A stretch of 64,000 nucleotides of DNA, taken from positions 1 to 64,000 of the forward strand of contig NZ_JAFCKF010000012.1 in NCBI RefSeq assembly GCF_018130545.1, written 5' to 3'. Below, in pieces: positions 24,877 through 32,739 of this stretch; position 1 is the stretch's first letter; each line of letters begins with the position of its first letter. The notes below the pieces were generated by a model. That model saw only the letters and a program-made list of their open reading frames with translations, was not told the origin of the DNA and did not search any database. The position numbers and the translations under genes are program-made. The stretch is from Bradyrhizobium tropiciagri (GTDB lineage: Bacteria > Pseudomonadota > Alphaproteobacteria > Rhizobiales > Xanthobacteraceae).

Positions 24877-25938
24877 ATGGGTCGGAAGATCGCGATCGTC
24901 GGTGCGGGTGCGGTCGGCGGTTACGCCGGTGCGCATATGGTGCAAGCGGGGGAGGACGTTACCTTCATCGATCCCTGGCCCGCGCATGTCGCGCACATGC
25001 GCAAGCACGGATTGCGCGTCACCCACGCGATGGACGTTGCCGAGTTCTCGGTGCCGGTGCGCGCGCTTGATGTCACCGATGCGCAGCAGCTGGCCAAGGA
25101 AAAGCCGGTCGACATCGCCTTCGTCTGCATGAAGTCCTATGACACGGCCTGGGCCACCATGCTGATCCGGCAATATCTGGCGGCAGACGGCTACGTCGTG
25201 TCGCTGCAGAACTGCATGAACGAGGAGACCATCGCCGGCATCGTCGGCTGGGGCAAGACGCTCGGCTGCATCGCAAGCAGCATCACCGTCAATCTGCCCG
25301 AGCCCGGCCATATCCACCGCGGCGCGGGGAAGGGCGGGGCGGCTCACACCGTATTCCGCGCCGGCGAGGTGCATGGCCGCATCACCGCGCGCGCCGAAGA
25401 GGTGTGCCGGCTGGTCGGTTATTCCGACAGCGCCAAGGTCACCTCGAATCTCTGGGGCGAGCGCTGGTCCAAGCTGGTCGCCAATGTGATGGGCAACGGG
25501 CTGTCGGCCTGCACCGGCCTGCCAGGCGGCGAGGTGCTACAGAGCGAGCCGCTGCGCCGCTTCTCGACCCGGCTCGGCAGCGAGGCGATCCGCGTCGGCC
25601 AGGCGCAGGGCTATCAGCTCGAGGAGATCCTGCATCTGCCGCCGGAGACGATCGCCCGCGCCGGCGAGGGTGACGAGGCCGCAACCCGCGCCTGCGACGA
25701 GCAGCGCTTCAAGGATGCCAAGCGCACCTCATCCGCGCAGCGCCCCTCGATGGGCCAGGACATGCAGAAAGGCCGCCGCACCGAGATCGAATTTCTCAAC
25801 GGCCTCGTGGTCCGCGAAGGCGAGAAGCTCGGTCTGGCGTGCAATGCCAACGCCGCGTTGACCGACATCGTCAAGCGCGTCGAACGCGGCGAACTCGCAC
25901 CGGATCCGAAGCACATCACCGAGTTGCGGATGAATTGA
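24877..25938 (+). CDS. Ketopantoate reductase family (PanE/ApbA-like) oxidoreductase
   Basis: The product is 353 aa. The Rossmann loop is IAIVGAGAVGGYAGAHM. The family residues K in FVCMKSYDT, N in SLQNCMNEE and the K/N pair in GERWSKLVANVMGN are kept. A C-terminal helical domain ends in EIEFLNGLVVREGEKLG. Classical PanE is about 300 aa, so this belongs to the longer paralogues whose substrates vary. Pantothenate biosynthesis is therefore not assured. It is monocistronic, with a DUF1236 gene upstream and a convergent protease gene downstream. Confidence 0.82.
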   Translation: MGRKIAIVGAGAVGGYAGAHMVQAGEDVTFIDPWPAHVAHMRKHGLRVTHAMDVAEFSVPVRALDVTDAQQLAKEKPVDIAFVCMKSYDTAWATMLIRQYLAADGYVVSLQNCMNEETIAGIVGWGKTLGCIASSITVNLPEPGHIHRGAGKGGAAHTVFRAGEVHGRITARAEEVCRLVGYSDSAKVTSNLWGERWSKLVANVMGNGLSACTGLPGGEVLQSEPLRRFSTRLGSEAIRVGQAQGYQLEEILHLPPETIARAGEGDEAATRACDEQRFKDAKRTSSAQRPSMGQDMQKGRRTEIEFLNGLVVREGEKLGLACNANAALTDIVKRVERGELAPDPKHITELRMN

Positions 25939-25968
25939 GCCGGCGTGCGAGCTGCGACCGCCGCCGGT

Positions 25969-27198
25969 TCAAAAGCGGACGGCTGGAAGCGGCCAGGTCG
26001 CTTTCAGGACGAGAACGTACAGCGCGAAGGTCGCGATCGACGCGATTGCCAGCATGATCCCGTCGTGAAGGGTCAGCCGTTCGAGCTCCATGGTGCGCCC
26101 CCCGCTTAGGTAGCGCTGCAGAGCGAACAGCATGAAGGGAATCCCGATCAGGAATGATTGCAGGTAGACGGCCAGGGCGAGGCCGATCAGGATTCCGATC
26201 CAGCCAACGATCAGCGCGGACCTCCGGTTCACCGAGCCGACGAGAGCATTCAGGATGAGACCGCCGTCCAGAGGATGGAGTGGAAGCAGGTTGCTCGCGT
26301 TGACGATCGCGAACAGCTCCGCCAGCTTTGCGAGATAAAGTTGGCCGGTAGCCTGATAGGCGGCGAACAGGCCGAGCGTCGGAATGATGCTTAGGCCCGG
26401 ACCCATCAGCGCGATGAAGCCGAGCCGGCCCTCCGTCCGATAAGCCGTCTTGGGAACGGCCGCCCCGCCGAAGAAGGGCACGAGGTAGATGCCGCGCACG
26501 CCGACGCCGGCCATCAGCATCGCCGCAGCGTGCCCCGCCTCGTGCAGGACGATGACCACGGTCAGGAGCAGTGCTGCCTTCCACCCCACCAGATACCAGA
26601 AGCTGAGCAGGGCCACGATCGACAACAGCCATCCGTTGTTGCCGATCGCGGAGAAGCGGTTGGAGATACCGGCTTCCTTCTCGCACTGCTGTTTGGTCAG
26701 GATCGCCATTCGACGCAGGCCGATCGGATAGTTGATGCGGTCACGGAGGGAGCGCGCGGTCAGCTCGCAAAATACCGTGAGTTTGGTGCCGCCGTCTGCC
26801 TCCCGGATCGTGAGGCCCGATTCGATATCGCGGCCGCCCTCAGGCGGTATCGACAGAGGGTGTGCCACCGTCTGGCCCCGCATGATCCCCTTGGCCTCGT
26901 CGCGTTCGAGCTCGCGCGAGACGGTCTGTATTCGAGGCTGGCCGCCGATGGAAAGGCGGCATAGCCACAATTCGGTGTTGTCGGGCACCGGCTCGAGCGA
27001 GATCTCCAAGACCGGCGGTCCGTCGAAGACGATGCGGTCCGCGGTGTTGAAGCGCCACACGGCCTCGCGCGGTGCATTGATCTGGACCGTGAATTCGAAG
27101 CGCAGCCGATCGCGCGCCCGCACTGCGTCGATGATGCCTTGTAGCGCATAGTACGCGATACGCAGGAGCACGATGGGGAGTGTCAGTAGTCCGAGCAT
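25969..27198 (-). CDS. M50-family (site-2-protease-like) membrane protease with N-terminal SRPBCC-like domain
   Basis: The product is 409 aa from ATG 27198; GTG 27210 is an alternative. The N-terminal part (about 30-165) reads as a polyketide-cyclase/START-like domain: FTVQINAPREAVWRFNTADRIVFDGPPVLEISLEPVP. After a membrane segment (WLLSIVALLSFWYLVGWKAALLLTVVIV) comes the zinc motif HEAGH, and later NLLPLHPLDGG, which supplies the third ligand in M50 proteases. Additional helices follow. An M50 protease cleaves within membranes; the START-like half could bind a ligand or the substrate. Neighbours do not indicate a target. Confidence 0.8.
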   Translation of the reverse strand: MLGLLTLPIVLLRIAYYALQGIIDAVRARDRLRFEFTVQINAPREAVWRFNTADRIVFDGPPVLEISLEPVPDNTELWLCRLSIGGQPRIQTVSRELERDEAKGIMRGQTVAHPLSIPPEGGRDIESGLTIREADGGTKLTVFCELTARSLRDRINYPIGLRRMAILTKQQCEKEAGISNRFSAIGNNGWLLSIVALLSFWYLVGWKAALLLTVVIVLHEAGHAAAMLMAGVGVRGIYLVPFFGGAAVPKTAYRTEGRLGFIALMGPGLSIIPTLGLFAAYQATGQLYLAKLAELFAIVNASNLLPLHPLDGGLILNALVGSVNRRSALIVGWIGILIGLALAVYLQSFLIGIPFMLFALQRYLSGGRTMELERLTLHDGIMLAIASIATFALYVLVLKATWPLPAVRF

Positions 27199-27317
27199 AA
27201 CGGGCAACACCTACGCTGGCTTCGGCGGAGCTGCGCCGATGCAATACCATCATAGGTTGTTATCAGGTAAATCGCCGGCAGGCGACGCCGGTCTGTGTTT
27301 CCTGGCGCTTTGCCGCC

Positions 27318-27920
27318 CTACAGCAGCTGCCGCACTCCCATCCCGTTCATGAACCGCTCGCGGATCTGCACGGGATCGCGCCTTGTGGTGCCGGTGCCGG
27401 GCTTGTCGTCGATGCGGACGCCGATCAGGGTCGGGCCTGAGGCTTGTTTCGACTGTTCGATCAGCCGCTCGAAATCGTCCTCGTCGGCGGCCCAGGAGCT
27501 GTTGGCAAGGCCGCTGGCGATTGCGACCGCGACGATGTCGGTATGGCCCGCCGCAGGCGTCGGTTGCGCGCCGGTGATCTGGTAGATGCCGTTGTCCATC
27601 ACCACCATGGTGAGGTTCTTCGGCGCGAGCGTCGCGATGGTCGAGAGGCAGCCGAGCTGCATCAAGAGCGAGCCGTCGCCTTCGAGCGCGAACACGCGCC
27701 GCTTCGGCTGCGCCAGTGCGACGCCGAGCGCGATCGGAAATGCGAGGCCCATGCTGCCGAGCATGTAGAAATTCTGAGGCCGGTGGCCGGCGGCCCAAAG
27801 ATCAAAGTTGGTGTTGCCGATGCCGCCGATCACGGCTTCGTCCTTCAACCCGGCGACGAGGCGCTGGGTAAGATCGGCGCGGTTCATCACCTTGGTGTTG
27901 CGCGCGGGAGTGTTGGTCAT
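27318..27920 (-). CDS. Thiamine-diphosphate decarboxylase, small (PP-domain) subunit
   Basis: The product is 200 aa from ATG 27920, eight bases after the stop of the partner subunit. It is the C-terminal half of a ThDP enzyme: GSMGLAFPIALGVALAQPKRRVFALEGDGSLLMQLGCLSTI, then MVVMDNGIYQ, the GDG...N cofactor motif. Split alpha/beta enzymes of this size include sulfopyruvate and phosphonopyruvate decarboxylases (ComE-like). It should decarboxylate a 2-oxoacid; which one is unknown. A divergent catabolic set lies next door. Confidence 0.85.
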   Translation of the reverse strand: MTNTPARNTKVMNRADLTQRLVAGLKDEAVIGGIGNTNFDLWAAGHRPQNFYMLGSMGLAFPIALGVALAQPKRRVFALEGDGSLLMQLGCLSTIATLAPKNLTMVVMDNGIYQITGAQPTPAAGHTDIVAVAIASGLANSSWAADEDDFERLIEQSKQASGPTLIGVRIDDKPGTGTTRRDPVQIRERFMNGMGVRQLL

Positions 27921-27928
27921 GGCTGATC

Positions 27929-28504
27929 TCACTTGTCGAAGGTCTTGCCGCCGGTGAGCAGCGGCGAGAGGATCAGTGCCACCGGCGCCTGGGTGGTGAC
28001 GGCCTGCTTGATCGAGCGGTCGGCGATGAATTCGAGCTCGTCGAGCCTTGTGATGGTGTGATGCTCCATCGCCAGCGAATCCAGCACCGGGCGCATGGTG
28101 CGGCAGACCAGCGCCTGGCCGTAATTGAACTCGCCGAGCGTGCCGCGTTCGGAGACGAACATGATCAGCGGGATCTGGTAGGGCACCGCGAGCGAGGCCA
28201 GCACGTTGGCGAGCGTGGCAAAGCCCGAGGTCTGCATCAGCACGGCGCCGCGCATCCCCGCCATCCAGGCGCCCGAGACGATGCCGACGGCTTCTTCCTC
28301 GCGCGCGGTCGGAAATGTCGTGAAATAGGGATCGGCGTGCAGGTCCTTGATCAGCGTAGTCAACACCCGGTCGGGCACATAGGGCACCAGCCTGATCTCG
28401 TTCCGCTTCAGCGTCTGCAGCACGATGCCGTGCCAGGTGGTCGCCGCATCCTGGGACTTATCCTTGGCTTTATCCTTGGACGAGGCTTGTTCCGCGGCCG
28501 CCAT
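27929..28504 (-). CDS. Thiamine-diphosphate decarboxylase, PYR-domain subunit
   Basis: The product is 191 aa from ATG 28504 with AGGGAGA upstream. After a lysine-rich start (SSKDKAKDKSQD) it shows the Pyr domain of ThDP enzymes: EIRLVPYVPDRVLTTLIKDL, then PTAREEEAVGIVSGAWMAGMRGAVLMQTSGFATLANVL. The catalytic Glu is in the AREEEAVG stretch. It is ComD-like and needs the downstream subunit for activity. The longer frame up to 28777 antisense to the Bug gene was not used. Confidence 0.85.
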   Translation of the reverse strand: MAAAEQASSKDKAKDKSQDAATTWHGIVLQTLKRNEIRLVPYVPDRVLTTLIKDLHADPYFTTFPTAREEEAVGIVSGAWMAGMRGAVLMQTSGFATLANVLASLAVPYQIPLIMFVSERGTLGEFNYGQALVCRTMRPVLDSLAMEHHTITRLDELEFIADRSIKQAVTTQAPVALILSPLLTGGKTFDK

Positions 28505-28691
28505 CCTGTTCTCCCTGCTCGCGCGACGCTGATGGCCGCTTGCGACACAAAACTTGACGCCGGACAGGTGATTGTCAACATGCCTCGACCGCAACGCGAT
28601 CTGCGCAATTCGGCCATCGCAGCGCCGAACCGACGTGCGATACAGGCGGTAACGACAAAGGGACGGAACGATCAAGGGACGGGAGGCGTCG

Positions 28692-29657
28692 ATGGCCGGA
28701 TGGGTCTGGCGGACCGCCATTGCGGCAGCGGCCATGTTTGCGGCTGGCCTCGCGTCCGCGCAGCCGTATCCGGCCAAGGCCGTTCACATTCTCGTTCCAT
28801 ATCCGCCCGGCGGCGGCGTCGACGTGCTGACGCGCACGCTAGCCGAAGAGGTGTCGAAGACCTGGACGCAGTCGATCGTGGTCGAGAACCGGCCGGGCGC
28901 CGGCGGGGTGATCGCCTCGCAGGCGATCGCGAGCTCCGCGCCCGATGGCTACAATCTGATCATGGTGGCGAGCGGCCACGCCACCAATCCATTCCTCTAC
29001 CCAAAGCTGCCCTACGACACCTTCAAGGATTTTTCGCCGATCTCGCTATTGGCGTCGTCGCCGAACGTGCTGCTGGTGCGCGCGGACTCGCCGTTCAAGT
29101 CGGTCAGCGACGTCATCGCGGCGGCGAAGGCCAAGCCGGGCAGCCTGTCGTTCGCGCATGCCGGCAACGGCACCTCGACCCATCTGGCCGGCGAGCTGCT
29201 CAACAGCCTCGCCAAGATCGACCTCAGCGCGATCCCGTACAAGGGCGGCGCGCCGGCAATCAATGATCTGCTCGGCGGACAGATTCCAATGTCGTTCAAC
29301 AACGGGCCGGAATCGGTCGGGCAGTTGCAGGCAGGCACGGTGCGCGCGCTGGCGGTGACGACGGCGTCGCGCGCGCCGTTCCTGCCTGATGTGCCCAGCA
29401 TGTCGGAGACCGTGCCGGGCTACGACACCGAGGTGTGGTGGGGACTGCTCGGTCCGGGCAACATGCCCGCCGATCTCGTCGCGAAGATCTCGCGTGACTT
29501 CGTCACGGCCGTGAATACCGATGCTGTCAAGGAGCGGCTCGGCAAGCTCGGCGCTGTCTCGATCGGGAGTACGCCGGACAAATTCGCCGCCAAGATCAAG
29601 GCCGACTACGACAAATGGGGGCCGATCATCAAGGCCGCCGGTATGAAGGCGGAATAG
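28692..29657 (+). CDS. Bug-family (TctC-like) periplasmic solute-binding protein
   Basis: The product is 321 aa with a signal peptide (VWRTAIAAAAMFAAGLASAQPYPAKA). Family marks are VPYPPGGGVDVLTRTLAEEVSK, VENRPGAGGVIASQAIA, and GGAPAINDLLGGQIPMSFNN. Bug proteins bind carboxylates or similar small acids for tripartite tricarboxylate transporters, but many are orphans as here, since no TctA/TctB genes are in the window. It is divergent from the ThDP pair and three bases upstream of the amidohydrolase, so binding protein and enzymes share one transcription unit. Confidence 0.9.
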   Translation: MAGWVWRTAIAAAAMFAAGLASAQPYPAKAVHILVPYPPGGGVDVLTRTLAEEVSKTWTQSIVVENRPGAGGVIASQAIASSAPDGYNLIMVASGHATNPFLYPKLPYDTFKDFSPISLLASSPNVLLVRADSPFKSVSDVIAAAKAKPGSLSFAHAGNGTSTHLAGELLNSLAKIDLSAIPYKGGAPAINDLLGGQIPMSFNNGPESVGQLQAGTVRALAVTTASRAPFLPDVPSMSETVPGYDTEVWWGLLGPGNMPADLVAKISRDFVTAVNTDAVKERLGKLGAVSIGSTPDKFAAKIKADYDKWGPIIKAAGMKAE

Positions 29658-29660
29658 ACA

Positions 29661-30557
29661 ATGGCTACGTCAGAAATTCCCGCCTGCCTGCCGCCGCGTC
29701 CGGTGACACCGCCGCGGGAGAAGCTGCCGCCAAAGGCCTGCGATACGCATGCGCATGTGTTCGGCCCGGCCGAGCGATTTCCCTATGCCGGCGATCGCAG
29801 CTACACGCCGCCGGACGCGCCGCTTGCGACCTATCTCGGCATGCTCGATGCGCTCGGTTTCACCCGCGGCGTGCTGGTGCAGGGCAGTGCGCATGGCCAC
29901 GACAATTCGGCGATGCTGGACGCGTTGCAGCGCGAGCCCGCGCGGCTGCGTGGGGTCGCGGTGGCCGATGCCGATGTCGCGGCGGGCACGCTGCGGCAAT
30001 GGCATGTGCTCGGCGTCCGCGGCCTGCGCTTCAACCATTTCTTCCGCGGCGGACAGCTGCACTATCGCGGCGGCATTCCGCTCGGGGTGGCCGAGACGCA
30101 TGCGGCCGTGATGGCCGAGCTCGGCTGGCATCTGCAGCTCTGGATCGATGTGAAGGATCTGCCCGACACGATCCCGACGCTGAAGGCGCTGGGCCTGCCG
30201 GTCGTGGTCGATCACATGGGCCGCACCGATGCGAGCGCCGGGATCAACACCGCGGGTTTCCAGAGCCTGCTGCGCGCGGTCGGCGAGGGCTGGTGCTGGG
30301 CCAAACTCTCCGGCGCGCATCGCCTGAGCCGGCGCGCGCCGGATTATCCGGATGCGCGGCCGTTCCACGAGGCACTGGTCGCGGCGAATCCTGCAAGGCT
30401 GGTATGGGGCGGCGACTGGCCGCATCCGCGGGTCGAGGGCGAAATGCCCGACGCCGGCCATCTGCTGACGCTGTTCCAGGCGTGGACGCCGGATGCCGCG
30501 ACCCGGCATCGCATCCTGGTCGACAATCCCGCACGACTCTATGGCTTCCCAAACTGA
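29661..30557 (+). CDS. Amidohydrolase (COG3618-type, LigI-like lactonase/hydrolase)
   Basis: The product is 298 aa. The metal-binding opening is KACDTHAHVFGP, followed by TYLGMLDALGFTRGVLVQGSAHG, then VVDHMGR and the catalytic Asp in WGGDWPHPR. This pattern is shared with 2-pyrone-4,6-dicarboxylate hydrolase and other lactonases acting on carboxylated substrates. It likely opens a lactone or related ring of the compound bound by the upstream Bug protein; the substrate is not identified. The dehydrogenase follows after 15 bp. Confidence 0.85.
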   Translation: MATSEIPACLPPRPVTPPREKLPPKACDTHAHVFGPAERFPYAGDRSYTPPDAPLATYLGMLDALGFTRGVLVQGSAHGHDNSAMLDALQREPARLRGVAVADADVAAGTLRQWHVLGVRGLRFNHFFRGGQLHYRGGIPLGVAETHAAVMAELGWHLQLWIDVKDLPDTIPTLKALGLPVVVDHMGRTDASAGINTAGFQSLLRAVGEGWCWAKLSGAHRLSRRAPDYPDARPFHEALVAANPARLVWGGDWPHPRVEGEMPDAGHLLTLFQAWTPDAATRHRILVDNPARLYGFPN

Positions 30558-30572
30558 AGGCTGCTCGAAGAC

Positions 30573-31622
30573 ATGACCGTCAACAACAAGCGCGTGTTCT
30601 ACGTCAAATACCTCGCCCACGAGATCTACGTCGACATCCTGAAGAAGCGACCGGATGTCCGGCTCGATCGCCTGGAGAACGAGACGCCGGAGACGACGTT
30701 CGCGCCGGTCCTGGCCGACGCGCACGCCTATCAGATCGGCGCGGCGCGCGATGAGCTGGCGCCGCATTTCCATGCCCATGCCGAGCTGTTGAAGCGCGCG
30801 CCGAACCTTCTGATCGTGTCCTCGAACGGCGCCGGTTTCGACCCCGTCGACGTCGATGCCTGCACGGCAGCGGGCGTGCTGGTGGTCAACCAGTCCGGCG
30901 GCAACGCCAATTCGGTCGCCGAGCACGCGCTCGGCATGATGCTGACGCTGTCGAAGCGCATCATCCAGTCCGATCGCCGGCTGCGGCGCGAGGCCAACGT
31001 CAACCGCAACGACCTGATCGGCAACGAGCTGAACGAGAAGACCGTCGGTATCGTCGGCCTCGGCAATGTCGGCCGCCGCATCGCCGAGCTGTGCAAGGGT
31101 CTCCTGCACATGAAGGTGATTGCCTATGATCCCTATCTGACGGCCGACGAGATGGCGAAGCGGGGCGGAGAGAAGGTCGAGCTCGACGATCTCCTGCGCC
31201 GCGCGGATTTCGTCTCGATCTCGTGTCCGCTGGACAGCAAGAGCCGGGGCATGATCGGCGCGCGCGAATTCGCGCTGATGCAGCCGCACGCCTATTTCGT
31301 CACGACCGCGCGCGGCTTCATCCATGACGAGAAGGCACTGGAAGAGGCGCTGCGCGATAAACGCATCGCCGGCGCCGGCCTCGACGTCTGGGCCAAGGAG
31401 CCGCCGCCGCCGGATCATCCGCTCTTGCAGTTCGACAACGTACTGGCGAGCCCGCACACCGCCGGCGTCACCCGCGAGGCGCGCATCAACATGGGCCGGA
31501 TCGCCGCCGAGCAGATCCTTGATGCACTCGACGGCAAGCGCCCGCCGCGGATCATCAATCCCGAGGTCTGGCCGGTGTATGCGCGAAGGTTTGAGAAGGC
31601 GTTCGGGTTCATGCCGGGGTAG
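30573..31622 (+). CDS. D-isomer-specific 2-hydroxyacid dehydrogenase
   Basis: The product is 349 aa. The NAD-binding region reads NEKTVGIVGLGNVGRRIAEL. The catalytic residues fall in VTTARGFIHDEKALEEAL (Arg), GLDVWAKEPPP (Glu) and SPHTAGVT (His). It interconverts a 2-hydroxyacid and a 2-oxoacid. As last gene of the Bug-amidohydrolase-dehydrogenase run it could deliver a 2-oxoacid to the divergent ThDP decarboxylase, which would make one pathway. Phosphoglycerate or hydroxypyruvate use is possible but not suggested by context. Confidence 0.88.
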   Translation: MTVNNKRVFYVKYLAHEIYVDILKKRPDVRLDRLENETPETTFAPVLADAHAYQIGAARDELAPHFHAHAELLKRAPNLLIVSSNGAGFDPVDVDACTAAGVLVVNQSGGNANSVAEHALGMMLTLSKRIIQSDRRLRREANVNRNDLIGNELNEKTVGIVGLGNVGRRIAELCKGLLHMKVIAYDPYLTADEMAKRGGEKVELDDLLRRADFVSISCPLDSKSRGMIGAREFALMQPHAYFVTTARGFIHDEKALEEALRDKRIAGAGLDVWAKEPPPPDHPLLQFDNVLASPHTAGVTREARINMGRIAAEQILDALDGKRPPRIINPEVWPVYARRFEKAFGFMPG

Positions 31623-31670
31623 GTGGCGGTGGTAGCTCTCGCCTTGGTCAGGTGAGCGCGCTCGTCTGGC

Positions 31671-31838
31671 TCCCTCTCCCCTTGCGGGAGAGGGTGGGGA
31701 GAGGGGTGGCCCCGGGCGAGAGCATCGATGAAGGCGCAGCTATCGCAATGCGAACCCGCGTTGTTCGAGTGTAAAGTGAGAGAGTGTGCCGTGTGGCACC
31801 CCTCTCCCTAACCCTCCCCCGCAAGGGGGGAGGGAACC
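31671..31838. repeat. Palindromic intergenic repeat pair in a gene-poor stretch
   Basis: Two facing arms rich in CCCTCTCCC and GCAAGGGG (31671-31710 and 31795-31838) can pair over about 85 bp. The same kind of element is at 36260-36374 and, shortened, at 44564-44593. The surrounding 31623-32501 has no convincing gene; the only other structure I see is a GATATCG...CGATATC inverted pair at 32205-32230. Confidence 0.7.
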
Positions 31839-32501
31839 CTGCCGTTGGTGCGTCCCTCACTAGCGAGGCGTGACCCGACTGCGCGCGGCAAAACGTCGAA
31901 AACAACCCCATGCAAAGTAGCCGGCAGCGCGCTGGCATTGGACCAGACAACTTGACCCGTCGGGCAACTCAGGGGTACATTTCCAATATTCCGAAATCGT
32001 GCGAGCGCTCGGCCTTTAGGGGGTGGAGACACCGCCATGGCGGAGGGAACCGTTTCGCGGGTGGGTGCCTTGCGAGCGCGGCGAGAAGCGTACGCGAAGG
32101 CCCCAAAAGGCCGGAGAAAATCTTCTTCGCCAACCCCTCGATCGAAGCAACAAACCCACTGTCAAACTGCCGCCTCGCGACACGCCCGTTGTTATTTTCC
32201 CTTAGATATCGACGGCTTAGCCCGATATCGCCATGTTCCCGGTATGCCCGACCATTCCGGGTACGGAAGGAAGATGTGCCATGCGACAGGTCCAGTCATT
32301 GCTCCGCAACGCGCCCGCGAAAATCGGCCGCCGTCTTGCGCAGATCGTCGCGATCGCGGCCGCCAGCCTGCCGCAGGCCGGCGCGTAGTTTTCCACCGGC
32401 CGCTCGACGCCACATCCGCGGGCGCCGAATTAACTCAACCCCATTTCGCGTTAGTGCTAAAGCGGTACTCCCGGCTCTTCCGGTCCAGCAGGGAGGGTTC
32501 C

Positions 32502-32717
32502 ATGTCACGCTTCGTCGTTCATTTCATGAAGGACGTGCTCGGCGGCAATGGCCGCCAGCGCGAGGTCTGCCAGGGCGCGCTCGAGATCGACGCGTTGAGT
32601 GAAGGCCAGGCCACCGAGATGGCCAAGGTCAAATTCTGCCAGGAACAATCGTTGTGCGATTGGTCACTGCATGCCGACCGCATCCGGATCGAGGCGGCCG
32701 ACTTGCAGATGACATAG
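32502..32717 (+). CDS. Small conserved-looking protein, 71 aa
   Basis: ATG 32502 has GGGAGG upstream. The sequence MSRFVVHFMKDVLGGNGRQREVCQGALEID continues AKVKFCQEQSLCDWSLHADRIRI. It has no signal peptide or membrane segment, and three Cys. I recognise no named family, although similar short proteins are common in Bradyrhizobium. It is convergent with ilvD (22 bp apart). Confidence 0.6.
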   Translation: MSRFVVHFMKDVLGGNGRQREVCQGALEIDALSEGQATEMAKVKFCQEQSLCDWSLHADRIRIEAADLQMT

Positions 32718-32739
32718 CGCAGGCGCGGTTCGCGCGCTG

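Noticed and set aside
24877-25938. Possible oxalyl-CoA reductase partner of the oxalate genes
   Set aside because: A PanE paralogue is reported to reduce oxalyl-CoA in Methylobacterium, but this gene is about 8 kb from the oxalate module, lacks the TTTGGCAT operator, and the sequence alone does not show that specificity.
28554-28578. TTGAC and GTCAA facing elements as a regulator palindrome
   Set aside because: They are more simply read as the two divergent -35 hexamers of the ThDP and Bug promoters; the arms are only five bases.
31850-32500. A plus-strand frame of about 230 codons in the gene-poor stretch
   Set aside because: It lacks a ribosome-binding site and any domain, crosses repeat sequence, and its composition is not protein-like. 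Only the last part from ATG 32502 looks real.
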